Assembly (NCBI GenBank): GCA_035499735.1
Contig: DATJYC010000081.1
Span: 11,599-75,598, forward strand
Source: VBDM01 sp035499735
GTDB taxonomy: Bacteria; Pseudomonadota; Gammaproteobacteria; Burkholderiales; SG8-39
DNA: 64,000 bases
Direction of reading: 5' to 3'
Shown here: positions 31,085 to 39,016 of the stretch, in pieces
How positions within the stretch are numbered: the first letter of the stretch is position 1
How the letters are laid out: the number at the start of each line of letters is the position of its first letter
The notes under the pieces: generated by a model
Database searches by the model: none
What the model was told of the DNA's origin: nothing
The model's input: the letters and a program-made list of their open reading frames with translations, nothing else
Program-made: the position numbers and the translations under genes

Positions 31085-31966
31085 ATGAAGGTCGGATTCA
31101 TCGGCACCGGGCGGATGGGGCGGGCCATGGCCCGGCGCCTCATCGAGGCGGGCCACGAGCTCGCCGTCTTCAATCGCACCCCCGCCAAGGCCGCCGAGCT
31201 GGTGCAGGCCGGCGCGAGGTCGGCGGCTTCGATTGCGCGCGCCGCACAGCACGGCGACGCCGTCTTCACCATGCTAGCCGACGACGCGGCGCTCGAGGAC
31301 GTGGCCGGCCAGGCGGGCGGGCTGCTCGAGTCGCTGCCGAAGGGCGGGATCCACATCTGCTCGGGCACGCACGGCATCGGCGTCATCCGCAAGCTCAAGG
31401 CCTCGCACGCGGCGCGCGGCCAGGTCCTCGTGACCGCGCCGATGCTCGGCCGGCCCGAGATGGTGGCAGCCGGCCAGGCCGGCATCGTCGTCGCGGGTCC
31501 TGCCGAGGTCCTGGAGCGCTGCGCTCCGCTGTTCGCGGCGGTCGCGCGGCGCAGCTTCGAGGCCGGCGCCGATCCCGAGACCGCGACCGCGATCAAGATC
31601 GCCAACAACTTCGTGCTCGGCTGTGCGATCGAGGCGATGGGGGAGGGGTTTTCGCTCGTGCGGAAGTACGGCGTCGCGCCGCAGGTGTTCAACGACGTGA
31701 TGACCGACGGGCTGTTCGCCTGCCCCGCGTACAAGGCCTACGGGAAGATCATCGTCGACGAGAGCTACGACAAGGTCGGCCAGATGGCGACGCTAGGCCT
31801 GAAAGACGCAAACCTCGCGCTCGCGGCGGGCGAGGCGGCCGGCGTGCCGCTGCCGAGCAACAACGTGTGGCGCGACCGGCTGCTCGGCGCCATCGCGCAC
31901 GGCGACGGCGGCAAGGACTGGGCGGTGATGGCGCTCGAACAGGCGCGGGCGAGCGGGCTCGCGTAA
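31085..31966 (+). CDS. NAD(P)-dependent oxidoreductase, 3-hydroxyisobutyrate dehydrogenase-like
   Basis: Beta-hydroxyacid dehydrogenase of 293 residues. GxGxxG is at 7-12 (GTGRMG), the substrate-binding region reads TAPMLGRPEMVAAGQ and the catalytic lysine lies in AIKIANNFVLG. AAGGA precedes the ATG. It could reduce a 2-keto or semialdehyde product of this cluster. The related gene at 61825-62703 has the same fold but clearly different sequence. Confidence 0.85.
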   Translation: MKVGFIGTGRMGRAMARRLIEAGHELAVFNRTPAKAAELVQAGARSAASIARAAQHGDAVFTMLADDAALEDVAGQAGGLLESLPKGGIHICSGTHGIGVIRKLKASHAARGQVLVTAPMLGRPEMVAAGQAGIVVAGPAEVLERCAPLFAAVARRSFEAGADPETATAIKIANNFVLGCAIEAMGEGFSLVRKYGVAPQVFNDVMTDGLFACPAYKAYGKIIVDESYDKVGQMATLGLKDANLALAAGEAAGVPLPSNNVWRDRLLGAIAHGDGGKDWAVMALEQARASGLA

Positions 31967-31982
31967 AATCCAGCCTCGAACC

Positions 31983-32073
31983 GGAGAGGTGGATGAGTGG
32001 TTTAAGTCGCACGCCTGGAAAGCGTGTTTAGGTTAACAGCCTAACGCGGGTTCGAATCCCGCCCTCTCCGCCA
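31983..32073 (+). tRNA. tRNA-Ser (GGA)
   Basis: A 91-base class II tRNA with a long variable arm. The acceptor strands GGAGAGG (31983-31989) and CCTCTCC (32063-32069) pair perfectly, G32070 is the discriminator and CCA is encoded. The anticodon stem CACGC/GCGTG encloses CTGGAAA with anticodon GGA (32017-32019). TAAAAT at 31964-31969, overlapping the upstream stop codon, is a possible -10. The DUF4124 gene starts 12 bases after the CCA. Confidence 0.97.
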
Positions 32074-32085
32074 CACAGGGCCATC

Positions 32086-32475
32086 ATGAAGCTGACCGCA
32101 AAGCCGATCGTCGCTGCCTGCGCTCTGCTCCTCTCACCGGGACTCGCGGCGCAGACTTACAAATGCGTCGACGAGTTCGGAAAGATCACGTACTCGGGCA
32201 AGAAGTGCAGTGAGCTCGGTCTGAAGGACGCTGGCGAGGTCAAGGACAGGCTCAACATCAACCCTGCGCTCCCGACCGCTTCACCGCCCGCGACTCCGGG
32301 AAGATCCAGCGACGACCGGCCGAGCGTCCGCGCCGCTCCCGCTCCTGCGGCGCGCGCTCCCGAGATTCCCGAGACGCCTGCCGCGCCCGAGGAGCCCGCG
32401 CAGCCCGAACGGCGCTGCTTCGTCGTGAATACTCCCAAGGGCAAGGTCACGCGCTGCAACGACGTGCCCGATTGA
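32086..32475 (+). CDS. DUF4124-domain periplasmic protein
   Basis: A 129-residue secreted protein. It has a signal peptide ending near GLAAQ (residue 22), then the DUF4124 hallmark YKCVDEFGKITYSGKKC (residues 25-41), then a Pro/Ala-rich tail with a second Cys pair (CFVVNT...VTRCND). Function unknown; the domain is common in beta- and gammaproteobacterial envelopes. It follows tRNA-Ser and has CAGGG before its ATG. It may or may not belong to the large cluster starting 300 bases downstream. Confidence 0.75.
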   Translation: MKLTAKPIVAACALLLSPGLAAQTYKCVDEFGKITYSGKKCSELGLKDAGEVKDRLNINPALPTASPPATPGRSSDDRPSVRAAPAPAARAPEIPETPAAPEEPAQPERRCFVVNTPKGKVTRCNDVPD

Positions 32476-32777
32476 TCTTTCGATCGGGCTGAAACAAAGC
32501 TTACATCTCCCCGCTGTGTCGCCTCTAGGCGACATTCCCGCTGTCTCAGCGGCCGGCGTTTGGTTGAATTTGTCTCATCGTTCGCGATCGCGCGTCGCGA
32601 TTGCGGCATTTGATCGCGTCATGGCCGACCGGCTGGTGTACCTTCTCGCCCTGGCGACGCATGTCACACCGAAGACGGCGCATGCCCAACCCAATGATGA
32701 AGACACTGAAAGCCAACGCTGCTACCGTTATACCGATGCGTAGCGTTGTCCTCTCGAAGCGGGCTCAAGGCGGCTGG
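32466..32777 (+). other. Non-coding stretch with three stem-loops before apbE
   Basis: No convincing gene lies here. Three perfect inverted repeats are stacked at its start: GCCCGAT/ATCGGGC (32466-32489, spanning the DUF4124 stop), GTCGCC-TCTA-GGCGAC (32518-32533) and CCGCTG-TCT-CAGCGG (32538-32552). No U-tract follows any of them and I see no good promoter. An open frame at 32622-32743 encodes a signal-peptide-like stretch ending AHAQ but is out of frame with apbE. The region may hold the apbE leader or a partly Rho-dependent terminator. Confidence 0.35.
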
Positions 32778-33701
32778 ATGAGCCGCGAGGAGGCCATCAT
32801 GGGGACGGCGATACGCGTGGAGCTGTGGCACGAGAACGCCGCACTCGGCGAATCGGCCATCGGCGCGGTCATGCAGGAGATGCACCGCATCGACCGCGCG
32901 ATGAGCCCGTTCAAGCCGGACAGCGAGCTCTCGCGCCTCAACCGCGAGGCGGCAAGGGCGCCGGTGCCGGTGAGCCGGGAGCTGTTCGAGCTGATGGAGC
33001 GGTCGGTCGAATTCTCCGAGCTCTCCGGGGGCGCCTTCGACATCACGTTCGCAAGCGTGGGTTCCATGTTCGACTACCGCGCCGGAACCCGGCCGGCCGA
33101 CGACAAGGTCGCCTCGGCGCTGCCGGGCATCGACTACCGGCACATCCGTCTCGACCACGCCCGGCGCACGATCCGTTTCGCGCACGACAAAGTGCAAGTC
33201 GACCTCGGGGGCATCGCCAAGGGGCACGCGGTGGACAACTGCATCGCCCTGCTGAGGGCGCGCGGCGTGCGGCAGGCCCTGGTCATGGCCGGGGGCGACA
33301 GCCGCGTGCTGGGCGACAAGCGCGGACGGCCCTGGATGATCGGCATCCAGGACCCCAGGAACAAGGACGCGATGGCGGCGAGGATTCCCCTCGTGGACGC
33401 CGCGATCTCGACCTCGGGCGACTACGAGCGCTACTTCGAGGAGGACGGCGTCCGCTATCACCACATCCTCGATCCGAAGACGGGGATGTCGGCGACCGGG
33501 GTTCGCAGCGTCACCATCATCGGCCCAGACGCCACGACGACGGAGGGCATTTCCAAGAGCGTGTTCATCAAGGGACCAGAGCAGGGAATCCGCTTCGTCG
33601 AATCGCTGCCGGAGATCGATGCCGTGGTGATCGACGACCGGGGAAACCTGCACACGACGCGCGGCTTGCGTCGCGAGTCAACCGCAATGCACGAGGGCTA
33701 G
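32778..33701 (+). CDS. apbE: FAD:protein FMN transferase ApbE
   Basis: Flavin transferase (about 307 residues) that attaches FMN to Thr/Ser of exported proteins. Recognisable parts are EEAIMGTAIRVELW, the AFDITFAS region, LGGIAKGHAVD, VMAGGDSRVLG and TSGDYERYF...HHILDPKTG with its Mg2+-binding Asp. The start is uncertain: ATG codons at 32682, 32736 and 32778 are in frame. I choose 32778 because AAGGCGG precedes it. No in-frame signal peptide is visible, which is odd for an enzyme normally periplasmic. Context (DUF4266, DUF3570, TlpA downstream) supports a flavinylation role. Confidence 0.85.
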   Translation: MSREEAIMGTAIRVELWHENAALGESAIGAVMQEMHRIDRAMSPFKPDSELSRLNREAARAPVPVSRELFELMERSVEFSELSGGAFDITFASVGSMFDYRAGTRPADDKVASALPGIDYRHIRLDHARRTIRFAHDKVQVDLGGIAKGHAVDNCIALLRARGVRQALVMAGGDSRVLGDKRGRPWMIGIQDPRNKDAMAARIPLVDAAISTSGDYERYFEEDGVRYHHILDPKTGMSATGVRSVTIIGPDATTTEGISKSVFIKGPEQGIRFVESLPEIDAVVIDDRGNLHTTRGLRRESTAMHEG

Positions 33702-33725
33702 GGCCCGCAGTGCGAGGAGGCAGTC

Positions 33726-36581
33726 ATGTGGCGCTTTCAAACTGAACGCAGGATCGCCTGGGCGCTGGCGGGCGTGGCGGCCGGTGTGGCCGCCTGCACC
33801 GGCAGCTCCGATTCCATCACCGTCGGGGGCGACGTCGCCATCGCCTACGTCAAGCGGCCCGTCTCCGCTCTCGGGAATCCGACGGACGCGGTGACGACCG
33901 GCCAGGGAGGCGATCTCTTCATCCGCGACAAGTCCTCGCCGAGCGGGACCGAGACGAACGTCACCGCCTCCCTCACCAACGGCCAGGGCGACGTGAACCA
34001 CCCGGAGGTCTCCTTCGACGGCACGAAGATTGTGTTCGCGATGCGCCGGCCGGCCGACTCCAACTGGGGGATTTGGGAATACGACACCGTGAGCAAGTCG
34101 ACGCGGCGCATCGCCTGCGACGCGGCCTTCGCGGGCGACGACACCGAGCCCGCCTACCTGCCCGACGGTCGCATCGTGTTCATATCGAACCGCCAGGAGA
34201 CGACGAAGAGCCAGATGCAGGCGCAGGGCCGGACGCCCTATACCTACGTCGACGAATACGACCGGGAGCAGACGGCGGTCCTGCACGTCATGGATTCCGA
34301 CGGCAAGAATTGCCGCCAGATCTCGTTCGACCAGAGCCACGACCGCAACCCAACGGTCCTGAGCACCGGAGAGATACTCTATTCGCGCTGGGATCACGTC
34401 GGCGAGCGCAACCAGTTCACGATCTTCAAGGTGAACCCGGACGGGACGAACCTTTTCGTCGTGTACGGCGCGCACAGCCCCGGCAACAGCTACATGCAGC
34501 CGCGCGAGATGCCAGACGGGCATCTCATCGCCACGCTCATGCCGCTTTCGCGCACGCGCGAAGGCGGATCGCTCGAAGTCATCGACTACAAGAACTACTC
34601 CGAGTTCGACGAGCCCGGCGACAACGCGCCTCTGAACGCGCTGGGACAGCCTCACGGTCAGGTCCAAGTTACGGAGCTGATGCTTCCCGGCGCCTCGGCG
34701 TCGGACCTGGCCGCCATGCGCGATCAAGGATTGTCGCCGCTCGGGCGCTACCGCAACCCGTATCCCCTATGGGACGGCACGAACCGCGCGCTGGTGGTGT
34801 TCACGCCTTCGCAGCCGACGCCTGGCACGGATCCCCTCGGCAACCCCACCACCGTCGAAGGCACGCCGCGCTACGGCATCTACATGCTCGACCTGGGCGC
34901 GAAGACCCTGCGGCCCGTGGTTCCCCCGCAGGACGGCTTCTACTTCGCCAACCCGGTGCCCCTGCAGCCGCGCCCGAAGCCGGCGGTGATCGGCCAGTTC
35001 ACGCCCGATACCACCATCCCCGCCGGGTTCGGGCTGTTCGACGTCGGCACGGTGTACAACACCGACGACAAGCAGCGCATGGGCGACGCGGTGCTCGCCG
35101 CGGGCGAGTCCATCCCGCGCGTCGCCGGCCAGCCCGACATCGCCAACATGTCGGCGCCGGACAAGCCGCAGTACGCAAGCCGCGTCGCGCGCTTCTTCCG
35201 CATCACCAAGGCGGTGCCGACGCCCTCCGGAATGAACCGCGAGGCGCTCGGCGAGACCGAGTTCGAGATGCAGCAGATCGTGGGCTACGGGACGGTCGAG
35301 CCCGACGGCTCGATCCGCGCGCACGTCCCGGCCGACACCGCGATCAACATCACGGTGCTCGACGCCAACGGGCGCCAGTTCATCGAGCACACGCACTGGA
35401 TCCAGGCGCGCGAGGGCGAGCGGCGCTTCTGCAAGGGCTGCCATTCCCCCCGCCTCACGACCACGACCCCGAACCCGGGGACCTCGTCGAGCCAGGCCGA
35501 AACGCGGGCAACTGCTGATGCGACCTACTCGAACCTCGCGGGCGATATTTCCTACACGGACTTCTGGACCCCGGTCTTCAACACCCAGAACGGCACGTCC
35601 CTCACGCCGCAGGCGCCGATCTCGATCACGTATTCGGGCCTGAGCGCCTCGCCTGTGAAAGGCCCCGCGTCGTGCGCGACGACCTGGTCCGCCAAGGACT
35701 GCGCCATCGTCATCAACTTCCCGGATCACATCCAGCCGATCCTCGATGCCAAGTGCGCGAGCTGCCACAGCGGGCTCACGCCGGCCGCGGGGCTCGACCT
35801 GAGCGCGACGATCTCGGGCGAGTTCGGCCGCACGATGGGCTACCAGAGCCTCATGGTCGGGCCTCCCTTGCTCGACGCCAACGGCGAGCCCATCATTACG
35901 GTCAATGAGGACGGCGAGTTCATGATCGCGCGCGAGGTGCCGCCGGTGGAGCCTGGAGCGGCGCGCGGCAGCAGGCTGATCGAGCGGATGTTCGAGCAGC
36001 CGCTCAAGGCCGATGCGAGCGGCACGACCCAGCGCGCGTTCTGCCTCGCGGGCAACAGCCAGTGCTTCAACGGCGCCACCTACGTGAACCACACGACGAT
36101 CGCGAGCCCGCTGACTGCCGCGGAGAAGCGCATCATCACCGAGTGGATCGACATCGGCGGAACGTATTTCAACGATCCTTACAACGGGACCACGCTGCGC
36201 ACGGCGGCGCCGCAGCTTTCGGAGTCGGTGTTCGCGTGCAAGGTGCAGCCGATCCTGCAGGCGACCTGCGCCACCTGCCATCAGGCCTTCGGCGTCGGCA
36301 CCAACAACGGGTCGAGCGGCGGGACCCCGAACACCGGGTTCACGGCGAATCGCTTCGTGCTGACGGGGAACACGCCGGCCGATTTCGGCGTCACGGCGAC
36401 GATGGTGACGAACATCGCCGCGCCCGACAGCAGCCTGCTGCTGCTGCGGCCGTCGCGCTCGCTCAGCGACACGCCGCCGCATCCTGGAGGTCCGAACGCC
36501 ACCACGCCGGTGCTGCCATCGGGTTCCGCCGATTACGCCACGATCCGTTCCTGGATCGCGGGCACGCTGACGTGCCAGTAG
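33726..36581 (+). CDS. Triheme lipoprotein with hydrazine-synthase-alpha-like propeller
   Basis: A 951-residue lipoprotein (lipobox VAAC, Cys24). The first 450 or so residues form a PD40/WD-type propeller resembling the middle domain of hydrazine synthase alpha (ISFDQSHDRNPTVLSTGEILYSRWD; quoted in part, followed by VNPDGTNL). The C-terminal half has three c-type heme sites: CKGCH (569-573), CASCHSG (from 677) and CATCHQA (from 848). Anammox is very unlikely here, since the other hydrazine synthase subunits are absent; this looks like an outer-surface or periplasmic electron-transfer protein. GAGGAGG precedes the ATG. It starts the tightly packed gene run to 49298. Confidence 0.82.
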   Translation: MWRFQTERRIAWALAGVAAGVAACTGSSDSITVGGDVAIAYVKRPVSALGNPTDAVTTGQGGDLFIRDKSSPSGTETNVTASLTNGQGDVNHPEVSFDGTKIVFAMRRPADSNWGIWEYDTVSKSTRRIACDAAFAGDDTEPAYLPDGRIVFISNRQETTKSQMQAQGRTPYTYVDEYDREQTAVLHVMDSDGKNCRQISFDQSHDRNPTVLSTGEILYSRWDHVGERNQFTIFKVNPDGTNLFVVYGAHSPGNSYMQPREMPDGHLIATLMPLSRTREGGSLEVIDYKNYSEFDEPGDNAPLNALGQPHGQVQVTELMLPGASASDLAAMRDQGLSPLGRYRNPYPLWDGTNRALVVFTPSQPTPGTDPLGNPTTVEGTPRYGIYMLDLGAKTLRPVVPPQDGFYFANPVPLQPRPKPAVIGQFTPDTTIPAGFGLFDVGTVYNTDDKQRMGDAVLAAGESIPRVAGQPDIANMSAPDKPQYASRVARFFRITKAVPTPSGMNREALGETEFEMQQIVGYGTVEPDGSIRAHVPADTAINITVLDANGRQFIEHTHWIQAREGERRFCKGCHSPRLTTTTPNPGTSSSQAETRATADATYSNLAGDISYTDFWTPVFNTQNGTSLTPQAPISITYSGLSASPVKGPASCATTWSAKDCAIVINFPDHIQPILDAKCASCHSGLTPAAGLDLSATISGEFGRTMGYQSLMVGPPLLDANGEPIITVNEDGEFMIAREVPPVEPGAARGSRLIERMFEQPLKADASGTTQRAFCLAGNSQCFNGATYVNHTTIASPLTAAEKRIITEWIDIGGTYFNDPYNGTTLRTAAPQLSESVFACKVQPILQATCATCHQAFGVGTNNGSSGGTPNTGFTANRFVLTGNTPADFGVTATMVTNIAAPDSSLLLLRPSRSLSDTPPHPGGPNATTPVLPSGSADYATIRSWIAGTLTCQ

Positions 36582-37084
36582 CGAGGGGGCCGAGCTTCCT
36601 ATTGTGCAGCGTCGCGGCGGGCGCCTTGGCGCTCGCCGCGTGCGGGCAGCAGGTGCAGCAGCAAGCGGTCGTCGCGCAGGGTGTGCTGTGCACCAACGAC
36701 TTCCAGGCTTGCGTGATGCCGGTGCTCTCCGGCCAGATCCGGCGCCAGGACGGAGCGACCGTGAGCTGCATGAACAGCACCTGCCATCTAGCCGGCGGCA
36801 ACGGCGGCCGCTTCACCCTGAGCGCGACGGACGTGAACGCGGACAAGCTGGTCGTGCAGACCCTGTCCAACCTGGGCGATCCGCACTCGAGCCCCGTCCT
36901 GGTGAAGCCGGCCGAGGAAGTCACCCACGGCGGCGGCCGCGTCTTTCAGGGGCGCACCGACAGCTGCTACCTCGCCGTCTTCAACTGGATCAGCAACCAG
37001 GTCGACCCCGCCCTGGGCGACGCCAGCCCCTCGTGCGGCCAGTGCGTGCCGGTGGCGAGCACCTTCACGAGCTGCGGTTTTTGA
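36572..37084 (+). CDS. Cys-rich lipoprotein with CX4CH motif
   Basis: A 170-residue lipoprotein with lipobox LAAC (Cys24), read from a GTG that overlaps the end of the triheme gene by 10 bases. It has CMNSTCH, a CX4CH motif that could bind a c-type heme, and several more cysteines (CTNDFQAC, SCGQC, SCGF). The region ...FTLSATDVNADKLVVQ... and SSPVLVKP recall cytochrome-like domains that follow a degenerate heme motif. No family name is recognised. The position suggests it is an electron-transfer partner of the triheme protein. Confidence 0.65.
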   Translation: MPVARGPSFLLCSVAAGALALAACGQQVQQQAVVAQGVLCTNDFQACVMPVLSGQIRRQDGATVSCMNSTCHLAGGNGGRFTLSATDVNADKLVVQTLSNLGDPHSSPVLVKPAEEVTHGGGRVFQGRTDSCYLAVFNWISNQVDPALGDASPSCGQCVPVASTFTSCGF

Positions 37085-37834
37085 ATGGGCGCGCCGGGGG
37101 GGGTTGCCCGATGGTGCCTCCTGGCGCTGGTCGCGCTCGCCGCGCAGGTGCGGGCCGAAGAACCGAAGGAGCGGGTGCTGGTGGCCGATCCCTATCTGGA
37201 GCTGCACACCGGACCGGGGCGTGGCTATCCGATCTTCGACATCGCGGAACGAGGGGAGCGCGTGGAGATTCTCGGGCGGCATACCGACTGGTTCAAGGTA
37301 AGGACCGCGCGCGGCAAGCAGGGGTGGGTGTCGCGCATCCAGATGGAGGCCACGCTAACCGAGGCCGGCGAAAAGAAGACGTTTCGCGACGTCCTGTTCG
37401 ACGACTACCTCTCGCGGCGAATGGAATTCGGATTCTCCCTCGGGAGGCTGAGCCACGATCCGCTGCTGTCGGCCTACGCCGGATACCGCCTCCACGAGAA
37501 TTTCGTGGCCGAGCTGACGATCGCGCAGTCAACGGGAGATTTCTCGACGACCTCGCTCTACTACGCATCGATCGTCTCGCAGCCGTTTCCCGACTCGCGC
37601 TGGTCGCCGTTCTTCTCCCTGGGGGCGGGGCGCTTCGCCAATGTTCCGAACGTGACGCTCGTCAGCGCAATCGAGACCAAGGGCGGTCTCGCGAACGCGG
37701 CGATCGGCCTGCGCTACTACGTCACGCGGCAGTTCTTCCTGCGCGTCGAGGCGAAGAGGCACATCGCCCTGGTTAACTACAATAGCGCCGATCACTTCAA
37801 CGAGGTGTCCGCGGGCGCCGCGTTCTTTTTCTAG
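37085..37834 (+). CDS. SH3-domain / outer-membrane beta-barrel protein
   Basis: A 249-residue exported protein beginning directly after the previous stop. A signal peptide ends near VRAEE (about residue 24). A bacterial SH3 domain follows (about 30-90: LELHTGPGRGYPIFDIAERGER; partial, with WFKVRTARGKQGWV). The rest is an eight-strand-type outer-membrane barrel with alternating hydrophobic strands (MEFGFSLGR, SAYAGYRLHENF) and ends with aromatic FFF. The SH3 part may bind peptidoglycan. Function unknown; recurs as a partner of the next barrel gene. Confidence 0.72.
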   Translation: MGAPGGVARWCLLALVALAAQVRAEEPKERVLVADPYLELHTGPGRGYPIFDIAERGERVEILGRHTDWFKVRTARGKQGWVSRIQMEATLTEAGEKKTFRDVLFDDYLSRRMEFGFSLGRLSHDPLLSAYAGYRLHENFVAELTIAQSTGDFSTTSLYYASIVSQPFPDSRWSPFFSLGAGRFANVPNVTLVSAIETKGGLANAAIGLRYYVTRQFFLRVEAKRHIALVNYNSADHFNEVSAGAAFFF

Positions 37835-37849
37835 GTCGAGATACAGCCG

Positions 37850-38491
37850 ATGGCGAATCCAGTAATCCCGGTGTTGCTCGCAGCGACGATGGGTATGATC
37901 GTTCCCGCGGCGGCAGCCGCGCAGTCGAACGAATCCATCCCGGAGCCGGTGATTCCTGCGCAAGTCGACCGGCGCGACGTCCGTGTACCCAAGATCAGCG
38001 CGAATGATCTCGAGATCAGCGGCTACGCCGGCATTCTCAGCGTGCAGGGCTTCGGCTCCAAGCCGTCGGCCGGCCTGCGCCTCGGGTATCACGTCACCGA
38101 GGACTTCTTCCTCGAGGGGACATACGGGCGCTCCAAGGTGTCCGACGAATCCTACCGCCGGCTGGGAATTCCGATCTTCAGCAGCGAGGAGGTCCCGCTC
38201 ACGTACTACAACCTTTCGGTGGGCTGGAACGTGTTCCCGGGAGAGATCTTCACGGGAAAGGACTGGGCCATGACCTCGGCGGTGTATCTCATCGGCGGGG
38301 TGGGGAACGTCAAGTTCAACACGGAGAAACACATTGCCTACGACGTCGGGATCGGGATCCGCGTCCTCCCGAAGGACTGGCTCTCGCTGCGCTTCGAGAT
38401 GAGGGACCACATGTTCAGCTCCGACATCCTGGGCAAGAACGAGCTCACGCACAATTTCGAGATGACGCTCGGCATCGGGGCGTATTTCTGA
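37850..38491 (+). CDS. Outer-membrane beta-barrel domain protein
   Basis: A 213-residue exported barrel. A signal peptide ends near AAAAAQ (about residue 25), followed by a short linker (PEPVIPAQVDRRDVRVPKI) and about eight amphipathic strands ending ...GIGAYF, with the C-terminal aromatic residue needed for Bam recognition. It resembles the C-terminal half of the preceding SH3 protein, so the two may have arisen by duplication. Likely outer-membrane component of the cluster. Confidence 0.72.
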   Translation: MANPVIPVLLAATMGMIVPAAAAAQSNESIPEPVIPAQVDRRDVRVPKISANDLEISGYAGILSVQGFGSKPSAGLRLGYHVTEDFFLEGTYGRSKVSDESYRRLGIPIFSSEEVPLTYYNLSVGWNVFPGEIFTGKDWAMTSAVYLIGGVGNVKFNTEKHIAYDVGIGIRVLPKDWLSLRFEMRDHMFSSDILGKNELTHNFEMTLGIGAYF

Positions 38492-38503
38492 AGGAGGAAT
38501 GAC

Positions 38504-39016
38504 ATGACTGCACTCGCGCGTCGCCTTGCCGTCCTGCTCGCGCTCGCGGGCCCGGCTCTGGGAAGCAACGCGGCCCTCGCGGCCCTGCCGAAGGTCGGGG
38601 CGGCGGCTCCCGACTTCGCGGCGAAGAGCAACAGCGGCCGCAACGTGCGCTTGAGCGAGCTGCGCGGCCAGGTCGTCCTGGTGAATTTCTGGGCGACCTG
38701 GTGCAGCCCCTGTCGCCAGGAGCTGCCGCTGCTGAACAAGATCTACGCTCAGTACCGGAGCGCCGGCTTCATGCTGCTCGCCGTCAACGTCGACGACAAC
38801 CGCAGGGACGCGGAGGCCATGCTCAAGCGGCTCGACCTGCGCTTCCCGACGCTGTTCGACGGCAACAAGAGCGTCGCCAAGCTCTACGGCGTCGACACGA
38901 TGCCGGCCACCCTCGTCATCGACCGCGACGGACGCGTGCGCTTCCTCCACCGCGGCTACTACGACGGCTACGAGCGCAAGTACGAGCAGCAGGTGCGGGA
39001 GCTGCTGAAAGAATGA
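38504..39016 (+). CDS. TlpA/ResA-like periplasmic thioredoxin
   Basis: A 170-residue exported thioredoxin-fold protein. It has a signal peptide ending near AALAAL (residue 27), then the AhpC/TSA-like fold with active site WCSPC (Cys67 and Cys70), a cis-Pro in TMPATLVIDRDG and the central insertion of TlpA proteins. It reduces disulfides in the periplasm, possibly preparing CXXCH sites of the two heme proteins upstream for heme attachment, or cysteines of DUF4266. Its stop overlaps the DUF4266 start (ATGA). AAGGAGG precedes the ATG. Confidence 0.88.
   Translation: MTALARRLAVLLALAGPALGSNAALAALPKVGAAAPDFAAKSNSGRNVRLSELRGQVVLVNFWATWCSPCRQELPLLNKIYAQYRSAGFMLLAVNVDDNRRDAEAMLKRLDLRFPTLFDGNKSVAKLYGVDTMPATLVIDRDGRVRFLHRGYYDGYERKYEQQVRELLKE

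Noticed and set aside
32516..32743. Independent small exported protein gene before apbE
   Set aside because: No Shine-Dalgarno and no recognisable family; only noted as a possible displaced signal peptide.
33726..36581. True hydrazine synthase (anammox)
   Set aside because: Only a propeller resemblance, no HzsB/C and no anammox context.
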